Position numbers and translations under genes: made by a program. This document shows, piece after piece, positions 24,994 through 33,472 of a stretch of DNA of 64,000 nucleotides. The stretch is taken from assembly GCF_027497175.1 (NCBI RefSeq), contig NZ_CP114901.1, positions 1,240,001 to 1,304,000 of the forward strand. Reading direction: 5' to 3'. This DNA is from Verrucosispora sp. WMMD573 (GTDB lineage Bacteria > Actinomycetota > Actinomycetes > Mycobacteriales > Micromonosporaceae). Each line of letters opens with the position of its first letter. The stretch's first letter is position 1. The notes beneath the pieces were generated by a model, which was not told the origin of the DNA, did no database searches, and was given only the letters and a program-made list of their open reading frames with translations.

Positions 24994-25641
24994 TCACGCC
25001 CTGACCACGACGCGGAGGGTGGCCGGCTCGCTGGTGACCTGCTGCCCGGTGGCAGCGAGAATGCCCGTGGCGCGGAAGGTGAGGCAGTAGGTGCCGGCGC
25101 GGTCGAAGGCCCAGTTGGCGTGCAGGTGGTCGCCGGCGGTCAGGCCGATGGTGTCGGGCAGGCCATCGCCGCTGTCGGCAAGGACGGTCGGCTGCCCGAC
25201 GGCGTTCTCGGTGTAGATGGCGAGTTGGCCGGGACCGCTGACCGACTGCAGTTTGAGGGTGAGCGCATCGCCGGTGAATACGCCTGCCTCGACCTCCTCG
25301 GCGGCGATGCCGGGCCAGACGAGGTTTGTGTTCTGGATCTCGGGCAGGATCCACACCTTCGACACGCCAGGGGTGCCGAGGAAGCCGAAGGCGGGATCGT
25401 GCGGGACGGTGACCTTGGCCTGCCGCTTGACGACGATCTTGACGTCGTCGGTGGCGTACTCGACGTCGTTGTCCTCGTCGTGGACGCCGAACTCCAGTTC
25501 GTCGGCCTCGTAGGCGATGTCGACCAGGTCGAGGTGTCCGGAGCTGAACGTCACCACGGATGCCTGCGCCGGCGGCGCTACCGCGAGCAGCGCCGCGGTC
25601 GCCGCGCCGGAGGCGAGCAGCAGGCGGATGGGCTTGCGCAC
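24994..25641 (-). CDS. Secreted anchored-repeat protein, first gene of a two-gene Zur-type operon
   Basis: 215 residues. Signal peptide 1-28, one repeat domain: SSGHLDLVDIAY (H36, D38), an acidic stretch HDEDNDVEY, FLGTPGVSKVWILPE, GPGQLAIY, DSGDGLPD and GDHLHANWAF (H172, H174). One cysteine. The family is linked to metal ABC transporters and zinc-free ribosomal proteins in actinobacteria. GTG start with AAGGAG six bases upstream. A Zur-box-like palindrome lies 40 bases further upstream, so expression under zinc starvation is expected. Confidence 0.85.
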   Translation of the reverse strand: MRKPIRLLLASGAATAALLAVAPPAQASVVTFSSGHLDLVDIAYEADELEFGVHDEDNDVEYATDDVKIVVKRQAKVTVPHDPAFGFLGTPGVSKVWILPEIQNTNLVWPGIAAEEVEAGVFTGDALTLKLQSVSGPGQLAIYTENAVGQPTVLADSGDGLPDTIGLTAGDHLHANWAFDRAGTYCLTFRATGILAATGQQVTSEPATLRVVVRA

Positions 25642-25681
25642 AGAGAACTCCTTCCCGTGGTCCCCTGTGGACCACAGCTAA

Positions 25682-25696
25682 TGAAAACGGTAGTCG
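25682..25696. promoter_or_regulatory. Zur-box-like palindrome upstream of the two-gene surface protein operon
   Basis: TGAAAACGGTAGTCG on the plus strand; read on the minus strand it is CGACTACCGTTTTCA, which differs at three positions from the box at 35938. A short hairpin (GTGGTCC/GGACCAC, 25657-25675) lies between it and the ribosome site. Confidence 0.55.
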
Positions 25697-26083
25697 TTAC
25701 GGACAACATAGGGAAGGGCTAAGCGGTGGAGTGCGTCACGGAGGCACCAGCGCAGTGCGGGCTTCGGTCACGCCGTCGGCCACGGTCAACCCGACCGACA
25801 GCAGGGACGGCGACGCCTTTCGTGATTGGCGCGGCTGATGCGCCGTCCTCACCGTCGGACACGCCCCGACCCGCGCACAGTTCCGCGTTCGTCGGCCGCC
25901 GCGACGTCAGCGTCGCTCGCACGGCTGCGACAGGGCTGCCGCATCGCCCCGACAGCACTGCACATATGCCTCGACGCATCTGGACCACTGCAGGCACGGT
26001 GGTGCACCTCCGCCCGAAGGATGGGCGTACAGGTGCTGGTGATGGCCCGCCGCCGGGGTCGCCTGCGAGGCGGCGCTCGTGCC
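25697..26083. other. Gene-free stretch
   Basis: About 390 bases between the Zur box and the terminator of the metal transporter operon. Frames on both strands are long but arginine-rich and of low complexity, with no recognisable domain. Confidence 0.5.
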
Positions 26084-26117
26084 GACGTGGCGGCCTCGTA
26101 ACCGAGGCCGCCACGTC
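26084..26117 (-). terminator. Strong stem-loop at the end of the metal ABC transporter operon
   Basis: A perfect 15-bp stem (26084-26098 with 26103-26117) and a TAAC loop, 85 bases after the permease stop. No U-run. It fits a terminator of the leftward operon. Confidence 0.7.
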
Positions 26118-26202
26118 TCCACTGATCCGCCCACCGGAGGTACCACGCCCCTCAGCGGACCATCGAAATGGTGGCTGGCCTGTCCTCGACGTCTGGAGTC
26201 GT

Positions 26203-27141
26203 CTAGCGCACCGCCGGTGACGGGTCCGGTGAGTGCGCTAGGTCGGGCGGCGGCGCGGGTCGGGTGAGGTCAGCCGGTCCCTGCTCATTCGCACGTCGCC
26301 ACCGTGTGGTCAGCAGGCCGTGGCGTGGGGCGAGCAGCCAGGCGGCGAGGAAGACGGTCGTGGTTGCCAGGACGATGGTGCCGCCGACGGGGGTGTCGTA
26401 GCTCCAGGACAGGTACAGCCCGACGAGCGCCGAGGTGCCGCCGATTGTCGGGGCGAGCAGCATCATCACGCCGAGTCGGTCGGTGAGCAGGCGGGCCGCC
26501 GCGGCGGGGGTGATCAACAGCGCGAGGACGAGGATGGTGCCGATGGTCTGCAAAGAGATCACCACGGCCAGGGTGACCAGCACGTAGAGCACGATGTCGA
26601 GCCAGAAGACCGGCAGCCCCATGGCGCGGGACATCTCCCGGTCCAGACAGACGGAGACGAACTCCTTGTGCAGGGCGAGCACCAGGCCGAGGATGACCAG
26701 GCCGGTGCCGCCGACGACGTAGAGGTCCCGGTCCGGGATGCCGGTGATCGAGCCGAACAGGAACTGCTGCAGCGATCCGGCGTATCCGGGGGCCTGCGAG
26801 ATGATCACGATGCCGAGGGCGAACGCGCCCACCAGGAAGACCCCGATGATCGAGTCTTCCTTGACGCGCCGGTTCTGCGAGAAGATCGCGATCAGCAGGG
26901 CGGTGGCGACGCCGGCGACGGCGCCGCCGAGGACCAGGCTGCCCTGCAGGACGAAGGCGACCGCGACGCCGGGGAAGACGGCGTGGGCCACGGCGTCGCC
27001 GATGAAGGCCATCCCCCGCAGGACGACGTAGCAGCCGACGACGCCGCAGACGATGCTGGACATCACCGCGATCGCCAGCGCCTTGGGCAGGAACGCGAGG
27101 TCGGGGTTGAACAGGTCGGTGAGGAAGTCGGTGATCGACAT
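26203..27141 (-). CDS. Metal ABC transporter permease (ZnuB-type, anchored-repeat system)
   Basis: 312 residues with about eight membrane segments. The ZnuB/MntB family core is clear: VLRGMAFIGDAVAHAVFPGV (family motif with H), AFALGIVIISQAPGYAG, QFLFGSITGI, SRAMGLPVFWLDIVLYVLV and LLITPAAAARLLTDRL. The last 40 residues are a proline-rich cytoplasmic tail. It forms the membrane channel for zinc (or manganese) uptake with the ATPase upstream; ATG overlaps its stop. Confidence 0.92.
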   Translation of the reverse strand: MSITDFLTDLFNPDLAFLPKALAIAVMSSIVCGVVGCYVVLRGMAFIGDAVAHAVFPGVAVAFVLQGSLVLGGAVAGVATALLIAIFSQNRRVKEDSIIGVFLVGAFALGIVIISQAPGYAGSLQQFLFGSITGIPDRDLYVVGGTGLVILGLVLALHKEFVSVCLDREMSRAMGLPVFWLDIVLYVLVTLAVVISLQTIGTILVLALLITPAAAARLLTDRLGVMMLLAPTIGGTSALVGLYLSWSYDTPVGGTIVLATTTVFLAAWLLAPRHGLLTTRWRRANEQGPADLTRPAPPPDLAHSPDPSPAVR

Positions 27142-27884
27142 CAGGTCGCCCTCACGAGTTTCAGCAGCGGGGAGGTCTCGCTCACCCCGAACGTCTTGGT
27201 CCACAGCTCGGCGTCCTGCAGTTCCGCCGGACGGCCGTCGGCGATGATCCGGCCGTTGAGCAGGACCAGTCGGGTGCAGGTGTCCACCGCGGCGACGAGG
27301 TCGTGGGTGGTCATCAGCACCGCGTGTCCCTCACCGGCCAGGCTGGTGAACAGCTGGCCCAGCAGTTCCTGGGTGGGCATGTCCAGGCCGGTGAACGGCT
27401 CGTCGAGCAGCAGGATGCGCGGCGCGAGAGCGAGAGCCCGGGCGACCAGGACGCGTTGTCGTTGCCCACCGGACAACTCGCCGACCGGCCGCCGGCGCAG
27501 TTCGGTGAGCTGTACGCGGTCCAGGGCGTCGCCGACGGCCCGCCAGTCTGCGACGCCCGGGCGGCGGAGCAGCCCGAGGCGGCCGGTCCGGCCGCTCATC
27601 ACGGCCTGCTCCACGGAGATGGGAAAATCCCAGGTGAACTCGTGGCGCTGCGGCACGTAGCCGATCTCGGAGCGGCCGGGACGTGACGGCTTGCCCTCCA
27701 CCAGCACCCGACCGGCGCGGGTGCCGGTCAACGCCAGGATGGCGCGCAGCAGGGTGGTCTTGCCGGCGCCGTTGGGCCCCAACAGCCCGACCAGCTCACC
27801 CCGATCCAGGTGCAGGCGGATGTTCCGCAGGACCGGCCGGCCGCCGAGGTCCACGTCCAGCCGGTCGATCTCCAGTGCTCTCAC
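27141..27884 (-). CDS. Metal ABC transporter ATP-binding protein (ZnuC-type, anchored-repeat system)
   Basis: 247 residues. Walker A GPNGAGKTT (36-44), Q-loop VPQRHEFTWDFPISV (typical of the Zn/Mn group), signature LSGGQRQRVLVARAL, Walker B ILLLDEPFTGLD, H-loop TTHDL. Drives the ZnuB-type permease. GTG start overlapping the stop of the surface protein gene upstream (GTGA), so the transporter is translated together with its surface partners. Confidence 0.92.
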   Translation of the reverse strand: MRALEIDRLDVDLGGRPVLRNIRLHLDRGELVGLLGPNGAGKTTLLRAILALTGTRAGRVLVEGKPSRPGRSEIGYVPQRHEFTWDFPISVEQAVMSGRTGRLGLLRRPGVADWRAVGDALDRVQLTELRRRPVGELSGGQRQRVLVARALALAPRILLLDEPFTGLDMPTQELLGQLFTSLAGEGHAVLMTTHDLVAAVDTCTRLVLLNGRIIADGRPAELQDAELWTKTFGVSETSPLLKLVRAT

Positions 27885-28882
27885 CGCTGGCCCTCCGATG
27901 ACGCGGCGGCGCGTTCCTGCTCGGCCCGCCGTTTGGCACCGCGTCCGCGCAGCAGGAGAACGACCAGACCGACAACGAGCGCGACGGCAGTTCCGGCCAG
28001 CGCCGTGACCAGGAGCGTCTGGGAACCACCGGCCCCATCGTCGGTTTCGGCCGGGTCCTCGCCGGGCGGCTCCTGACCATCTGGCACCGGGATGTCCGCG
28101 GTGGCGGCAAATGCCTCGTCGGCGCTGGTGGCGTCCCCCACCGCGAAGCGCAGCGTGCGGGTTGCCGAGACGCTCTCCCCGTTGACCAGGTCGGCCGACA
28201 CCTGCACCGCGACGAGGTAGACACCCGGTGCGGAGAAGACCCAGTTGGCATGGGTGTGGGTGTTGACCTCGACCCAGAAGGGCTGGGCCGTCGACTCGGC
28301 CGACCGCCACAGCGGCTGCGGCGGCGCGAAGTTGCCCGACTGCAGGTAGGTCGTGAGGGTTCCTGGACCGCGCACGCCGAGCAGGGTCAGGGTGACACCC
28401 CGGTCGATGGTCTGCATCACCCGGGGATCCTGGGTGTTCCAGCCGAGCCAGACGACATCCTGGTCCTGGACCTGCGGCACCACGTACGCCTGCTGGCCGG
28501 CCGCAATGCCGAGGAAGGCGTACGCGGGGTCGTCCGGCACCGTCTGCAGCGCGGCGTCGGACACCCGCAACAGCGTGTCGTCGGGGTCACGCCACACCGG
28601 TTGCGCCTGGGTGCCGTCGTGGATCAGCAGGGTCCACCTGTCATCGACGTAGCGAGGACCGATGTCGATGTGTCCGGCGGACAGCTCCACCCGGCCGGTG
28701 GCGAGGGGCTGGTCGGCCGCGATCGACTGGCTGAGGTTCGGCGTCGGCTCGGCCGCCCGCGCCGGGGCTGGTGCCAGGGCCTGAGCCGTCGCCAACCCGA
28801 TCGACGTCGCGAGCGCGCCGCGCAGGATGACTGTGGTAGCGCGGGTGCGGCGCGCCCGTCCTGCCAACACTGGTTCCTCCAT
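27881..28882 (-). CDS. ABC transporter-associated anchored repeat protein with C-terminal membrane helix
   Basis: 333 residues. Export signal with RRTRATT near the start, cleavage near 43. One repeat domain: SAGHIDIGPRYVD (H71, D73), FLGIAAGQQAYVVPQ, WLGWNT, GPGTLTTY, VNTHTHANWVF (H209, H211, N213). A linker rich in D, E, G and P follows, then a membrane helix at 289-311 and a basic tail. The domain should stand on the outer face of the membrane, close to the transporter. ATG overlaps the stop of the lipoprotein gene. Confidence 0.88.
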   Translation of the reverse strand: MEEPVLAGRARRTRATTVILRGALATSIGLATAQALAPAPARAAEPTPNLSQSIAADQPLATGRVELSAGHIDIGPRYVDDRWTLLIHDGTQAQPVWRDPDDTLLRVSDAALQTVPDDPAYAFLGIAAGQQAYVVPQVQDQDVVWLGWNTQDPRVMQTIDRGVTLTLLGVRGPGTLTTYLQSGNFAPPQPLWRSAESTAQPFWVEVNTHTHANWVFSAPGVYLVAVQVSADLVNGESVSATRTLRFAVGDATSADEAFAATADIPVPDGQEPPGEDPAETDDGAGGSQTLLVTALAGTAVALVVGLVVLLLRGRGAKRRAEQERAAASSEGQR

Positions 28883-30477
28883 CACTTGTTCGTGGTCAGG
28901 CAGTCGCGCAGCGATTCGGCGTTGAACCGCATCATCTCCGCGTAGGTGGTGACGTCGCGGTCGAACGCGTCGCCGTAGATCGGGCACACCCGCAGGTCCT
29001 CTTCCCGGGCCACCTCGGTCAGCGTGGCGGACCGGGCCGCCAGGTTCGGCTCCATAAAGACGGCGGGGATCTTCAGGTTGCGGATCGTCTCGGTGAGCCG
29101 GCGACGGTCGGCCAGGCTCGGCTCGGCGGCCGGGTTGGGCGTGACGAAGCCGGAGATCTGCACCCCGTACGCCTTGCCCAGATAGCCGAACGCGTCGTGC
29201 GTGGTGACCAGGTGCCGCCGCGACGGTGGGATCTGCGCGATGGTGTCCCGGACGTACGTGTCGAGCTCCTCCAGCTCCCGCAGGTAAGCCGAGGCGTTCG
29301 CCCGGTAGTCGGCGGCACCGTCAGGGTCCACGCCGATCAGGGTGTCCCGGATCAGCTGCACGTAGGCGATGGCGTTGCGGACGTTCTGCCACAGGTGCGG
29401 GTCGATCTCCCCGTGCACGTGCTTGCCGAGAACCGCCTGCGGCAGCTGGTAGACCTGGGTGCCGGGTCGACCGAGGAACCGGAACCGCCGGTCGCCGGGC
29501 ACCTCCAGCAGCGCCTTGTTCGGCACCTCGATGACGGTGCGCGCCGGGTCGTGCACCCGTTGGGTCGCCTCGCCGCCGCCCTCCGGGTCGGCGAGCAGGT
29601 AGAGCCGCCGCTGGTCGAGGTCGACCGTGACGTCGGCGTGCCCGCCGCTCAGTACCTCCGACATGCCCGGCACCGAGTGCGGATCCACGCCGACGGCGAA
29701 GGTGAAGCTCTGCTCGCCCATGGGGACGGGTGCCGACTGCGGGTCGGCGGCCAGCCGCGCCTGCATCGTCAGCCGGTAGACACCCGGTTCGGTGAACGCC
29801 CAGCTCATGTGGGTGTGTGCGTCCGGTGGAAGCGTCGCGGTGTCGTCCCGGTAGCCGTTGGTGGGGTCGAACCCGTCGCCGGAGTCGACGTAGAACGACG
29901 GGTTGCCGAACGACTCGGTCAGGTACGCGAGCATCCGACCGGGCCCGTCCGCGCCGGTCGCGCTGAGCAGCACCTCCGAGGACCGGTTCGCGCCCAGTGC
30001 CGCGCCGGTGCCGCGCACCCGCATGCCCAGCCAGATGGTGTCCAGCGACACGTCCTCGACCAGCGGAATGATCTCCGCCGCGTACTTCACCGACCCCTCG
30101 GCCAGCGAGACGTTCGGTACGCCGTCACGCAGGTTGGCGTCCAGCGCCTTGATGACGGCCTGCTCCTCCAGGAGGAGGTAGTTGCTGAACGCCACGTCGG
30201 CGTAGACGACGTCGCGGATGTCCCGCAGCGACGGCTCGTAGCTGTGCGGATCGGCACCGTCCGGCACCATCGAGGTGACCCGCACCCGGTCGCCGCCCAC
30301 GTTGTGGGCCAGGTCCCGCAGGATCCCGGTGGTCGTCAGAACCTGGACCCGCTGGTCGTGCGAGCTCAACGCCACCTCCGACCGGCAGCCGCCGGCGAGC
30401 AACGCGGCCACCAGCGGCAGCACGACCAGCCGCCGCGCGCCGACGCGGCGGCTGCCGGTCCTCGCCACCGCCGTCAC
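28882..30477 (-). CDS. ZnuA-like metal-binding lipoprotein with an inserted, permuted repeat domain
   Basis: 531 residues. Lipobox LLAGGC (Cys31). The solute-binding fold is split: N-lobe at about 45-142 with ligand H78 (GADPHSYEPS), C-lobe at about 350-531 with H361 (DPHLW), H427 (TTHDAFGYL) and D503 (YGDAFD). Between them lies the surface repeat, but with its halves swapped: first WLGMRV, GPGRMLAY, DSGDGFD, HTHMSWAF (145-262), then SGGHADVTVDL, FLGRPGTQVYQLPQ (274-348). It should deliver zinc or manganese to the permease. GTG start overlapping the upstream stop. Confidence 0.9.
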   Translation of the reverse strand: MTAVARTGSRRVGARRLVVLPLVAALLAGGCRSEVALSSHDQRVQVLTTTGILRDLAHNVGGDRVRVTSMVPDGADPHSYEPSLRDIRDVVYADVAFSNYLLLEEQAVIKALDANLRDGVPNVSLAEGSVKYAAEIIPLVEDVSLDTIWLGMRVRGTGAALGANRSSEVLLSATGADGPGRMLAYLTESFGNPSFYVDSGDGFDPTNGYRDDTATLPPDAHTHMSWAFTEPGVYRLTMQARLAADPQSAPVPMGEQSFTFAVGVDPHSVPGMSEVLSGGHADVTVDLDQRRLYLLADPEGGGEATQRVHDPARTVIEVPNKALLEVPGDRRFRFLGRPGTQVYQLPQAVLGKHVHGEIDPHLWQNVRNAIAYVQLIRDTLIGVDPDGAADYRANASAYLRELEELDTYVRDTIAQIPPSRRHLVTTHDAFGYLGKAYGVQISGFVTPNPAAEPSLADRRRLTETIRNLKIPAVFMEPNLAARSATLTEVAREEDLRVCPIYGDAFDRDVTTYAEMMRFNAESLRDCLTTNK

Positions 30478-32066
30478 CCGGCCGGGGTGGCGGAGCGGCG
30501 ACGGACCAGCAGCAACAGCAGGGTTCCCACCGCGACGAGGACGACGCCGAGCGCCCCGGCCGTCAGCACCCAGCCGGCGCCGGTACGCGGCAGCGGGCCA
30601 CCGCCGCCCTGATCCGCACCGTCGTCGCCGTTGCCACCGCCGGTGGAGCCGGAGCCGGGCCCGAAGCCGGCGTTCGGGTCGGTGCTGTCGCCGACGGCGA
30701 TCGTGAGCGTCTTCGTGTCGGTGACCGCCTTGCCGGCGGTGGTGGTGCCGCTCATCTGCACCGCGAGGCGGTACAGACCGGGCTTGCCGAATGCCCAGTT
30801 GCCGTGCGTGTGGGTGTTGAGCGGGATGTCCAGCTTCTGCGGGAACGGCTTGGTCGAGTCGAACAGCACCTCGGCCTTGCCGAACGAGCCGGTCAGGAAC
30901 AGAGCGAACCGGCCGGGCCCGTTGACGCCCTTGAGCGTCCAGGTGACGTTGCCCTTGATGCCCGACACGACGGACGCGTGCTGGGTGTTCCAGCCCGGCC
31001 AGACGAGACCCGCCTGCTGGGTCTGCGGCAGCACCCACACGGTGTCGCCCGGCCTACCGAGGAAGTCCGCCCCGGCGGGTACCGTGATCTTCGCCTTGTC
31101 CTTGGCGTGCAGCACCACGTCGGCGGTCTCCCGCCAGACCGGAGGGCTGGACCGGTCGTCCTTGATCCGGATCGTCCAGCTGTCCCCGGACAGATTCGGG
31201 CCCATGTCGACGTGCCCGTCGGCGATCACCTGACGAGCACCGGCAGCGGCTTTCGCCGCCTGCGGCACGGCCGCTGCCTTCGGTGCGGCAGCCGGCTTCG
31301 GCGCGGCGGCGGGCTTCGGCGCGGCGAGCGCCTCGGCTGCCTCGGCGCGCGGTTGCGCCGCCTGCTTCATCGGTGCGGGCACCGCTGGCTCGGCCGGCTC
31401 GATCGCCGGCACGTGCACCCGGTACGTCGCCTCGGCACGCACCGTCTCACCCGAGCGCAGGGCGGCCGCGCCGGTCAAGGTGAACCGGTACTCCCCCGCC
31501 GCGTCGAAGGCCCACACCACACCATCCGTACGCCTGCCCGCCGGTAGCTGCGTCGACCGCGGCAGGTCGGCACCGTTGCCGAACAGCGGGGTCGCCGCGC
31601 CGAGGCCGGACAGGGTGTACGCGGTGAACGTCCCCGGCCCCTCGACCGAGCCCAGCGTCAGGGTCACCCGGTCGTCGACGACGACGCCGGAGCGTACCCC
31701 GGTGGTGTCCAGGGACGGAAACCCGGTGTCACCGGCGGACAGTGCCCACACGGCGTGGCCCGGCTTCCCGAGGAAGGCGAAGGCCGGTCCGGCCGGCACC
31801 CGGCCGGCCAGGCCGCCCTCCGGCCCGAGCACCACCTCGGCCGGGTCGCGCCCGGCCGCGCCGCCGGCCACCTGCGCGGCGTCCCGGAAGCGCAGCGACA
31901 TCGCGTCGCCGTCGAGCGCGACGGAGACCAGGTCGGCGCCGGCTGAGGTGACGGCGGCCGGTGCGGCGGCGGCTGGGGTGACGGCGGCCGGCGCTACCGC
32001 GGGGGTCAGTGCCAGCACGACGGCGGCCAGGCTCGCGGCGCCGACGCGCCTACTTCTCATCCTCAT
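30474..32066 (-). CDS. Two-domain anchored-repeat surface protein with LPRTG sorting signal
   Basis: 530 residues. Signal peptide about 1-36. Two repeat domains joined by an Ala/Lys/Pro-rich linker (APKPAAAPKPAAAPKAAA). Domain 2 is complete: DGHVDMGPNLS, FLGRPGDTVWVLPQ, WPGWNT, NTHTHGNWAF (H419, H421). Domain 1 keeps the fold (FLGKPGHAVWALS, GPGTFTAY, WAFDAAGEYRF) but has SAGADLV and GRRTDGVVW where the others have GHxD and HxHxNW. C-terminal LPRTG (492-496), membrane helix and RRR tail mark it for sortase attachment to the wall. Confidence 0.88.
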   Translation of the reverse strand: MRMRSRRVGAASLAAVVLALTPAVAPAAVTPAAAAPAAVTSAGADLVSVALDGDAMSLRFRDAAQVAGGAAGRDPAEVVLGPEGGLAGRVPAGPAFAFLGKPGHAVWALSAGDTGFPSLDTTGVRSGVVVDDRVTLTLGSVEGPGTFTAYTLSGLGAATPLFGNGADLPRSTQLPAGRRTDGVVWAFDAAGEYRFTLTGAAALRSGETVRAEATYRVHVPAIEPAEPAVPAPMKQAAQPRAEAAEALAAPKPAAAPKPAAAPKAAAVPQAAKAAAGARQVIADGHVDMGPNLSGDSWTIRIKDDRSSPPVWRETADVVLHAKDKAKITVPAGADFLGRPGDTVWVLPQTQQAGLVWPGWNTQHASVVSGIKGNVTWTLKGVNGPGRFALFLTGSFGKAEVLFDSTKPFPQKLDIPLNTHTHGNWAFGKPGLYRLAVQMSGTTTAGKAVTDTKTLTIAVGDSTDPNAGFGPGSGSTGGGNGDDGADQGGGGPLPRTGAGWVLTAGALGVVLVAVGTLLLLLVRRRSATPAG

Positions 32067-32095
32067 GGAGGGTCGCTCCCCCAGGCGTAGCCGAG

Positions 32096-33343
32096 TCACT
32101 TCTCGTCCTTCCCCGTGCGGTCGATGGTGGACAGTCGGTCGTCGTGTTCCGGGCCGGGACGTTCGATGTCCGGTGTCGGGCGGTCGTCGGGTGCCGGCCC
32201 GGTGCCGCGGGTGACGGGAGGCCGCTCGTCGGCGGCCACCGTGGCGTCCTGGCCGTCCGGTGCCGGGCCGGCCTGCGCGCGGCCCTCCTCCCGGGCGGCG
32301 GCCAACGCCCGTGCGAGCTGCGCCGCTCGGCGGCGCCGGGCCGCGACCAGGGCCCAGCCGGCGAGGGCGAGAAGGGCGAGAAGGACCAGGTGCGGCCAGG
32401 GCACCGCCCATACGACGGCCTGCGCCGGGTCGGCCCGCGGCGGCGGGTCGAGGACCTGGTCCCCCACGGCGGCCGGCGTGACCGTCGCGTCCGCGCTCAG
32501 CCGGAACAGCGGCGCAACACCCGCCATGCGTACGGTGGTGGTCAGCTCGCCGCCGGGCAGAATCTCCGGTAGGGCCGCACCGTCCACGGACTTCCGGGCC
32601 AGGCCGAACGGTCCGGCCACGCCGAGCACCGGCTGCCCGGACAGCCGGACATTGCCGGTGTTGCGGACGGTGAACGTGGCGGTGACCGTGCCCCCGGCCA
32701 GCGGGTTGACCGAGCCGGTGTGCCGCACTCGCAGGTCTTCGACGGTGAGCGTCGGCTGCAGCTCACCGGTGACCCGCAGGTAGATGCGCGCGCCGACCCG
32801 GTGGTCGACGGCGACCTGGTTGCCCTGCGCGTCGACGGCGGTGCCGGCCAGCGAGGCGACGATCCCTCCGGCATGGTCCCCGGGCGTGGCGTTGCCCGGA
32901 ACGGTGAGCGTGAACGGTACGTCCAGCCGGGACGTCGACGGGATGGTCACCGTCTTGTTCGGCAGGCGGACCCACGAGCCCACGTCGGTGGGCTTCCGAT
33001 CGGCGGCCAGCAGATCGAACCCGCCCTGCGTGGTGGTGACCGCGTCGCTGGCGTAGAGGCTCAGGGTGAGCGGGCGGTTCGAGTGGTTCGTGACCCCGAC
33101 GTAGTCCGTCAGGGTGGCGCCCGGATCGAGCTTGTAGCTGAACGCCGGCCGGCCGTTCGGCCCACGCGCGCTCGACGGTGCCACGCCCCAGGTCGCGGCG
33201 GCGGTAGGGGGTTCCGCCGATGGCGAGGTCCCGTCCGCTGCCGGCGGAGTCGAGGGAGCGGGCGCGGCCAGCGCGGAGGCAGATGGCGTGGGGGCCGCGC
33301 CGAGCAGGGCGATCCCGGCGGCGATGGAGGCGAGCAGGCGCAT
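32096..33343 (-). CDS. DUF916-type (WxL-associated) surface protein with C-terminal membrane helix
   Basis: 415 residues. Signal peptide 1-27. A DUF916-like beta domain at about 50-190 (FSYKLDPGATLTDYVGVTNH, GSWVRLPNKTVTIP, PGDHAGGIVASL), a second immunoglobulin-like domain (VRNTGNVRLSGQPVL), a membrane helix at 318-334 and a charged cytoplasmic tail of 80 residues. In Firmicutes DUF916 proteins pair with WxL proteins on the wall; the neighbour at 33473 ends in a WxL-like domain. The two probably form a wall-bound complex. Confidence 0.75.
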   Translation of the reverse strand: MRLLASIAAGIALLGAAPTPSASALAAPAPSTPPAADGTSPSAEPPTAAATWGVAPSSARGPNGRPAFSYKLDPGATLTDYVGVTNHSNRPLTLSLYASDAVTTTQGGFDLLAADRKPTDVGSWVRLPNKTVTIPSTSRLDVPFTLTVPGNATPGDHAGGIVASLAGTAVDAQGNQVAVDHRVGARIYLRVTGELQPTLTVEDLRVRHTGSVNPLAGGTVTATFTVRNTGNVRLSGQPVLGVAGPFGLARKSVDGAALPEILPGGELTTTVRMAGVAPLFRLSADATVTPAAVGDQVLDPPPRADPAQAVVWAVPWPHLVLLALLALAGWALVAARRRRAAQLARALAAAREEGRAQAGPAPDGQDATVAADERPPVTRGTGPAPDDRPTPDIERPGPEHDDRLSTIDRTGKDEK

Positions 33344-33425
33344 TGCGGGGACGATTCCGTTCCTGGGGTACGAGGGGAGGTGCGGGGCAGGCGGGTCGCG
33401 GCAACGACACGCCCACCCCGCGGTC

Positions 33426-33460
33426 GTCCGGTGGCCAGGCTCGACGCCCGACCACCGGAC
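33426..33460 (-). terminator. Stem-loop between two surface protein genes
   Basis: GTCCGGTGG (33426-33434) and CCACCGGAC (33452-33460) pair perfectly, with further partial pairing in the loop. It starts 13 bases after the stop of the 33473 gene. It may end part of the transcripts and so set a lower level for the genes further down, or protect the upstream message. Confidence 0.5.
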
Positions 33461-33472
33461 GGGTTGGTGCGA

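Noticed and set aside
25719..26220. Long frames on both strands upstream of the surface protein operon
   Set aside because: Arginine- and proline-rich, no domain, no convincing ribosome site, and crossed by a terminator stem-loop. High-GC DNA gives such frames by chance.
29197..30612. Plus-strand frame of 471 codons opposite the ZnuA-like gene
   Set aside because: It is the antisense shadow of a well-supported gene; its product is rich in V, R, H and Q with no motif.
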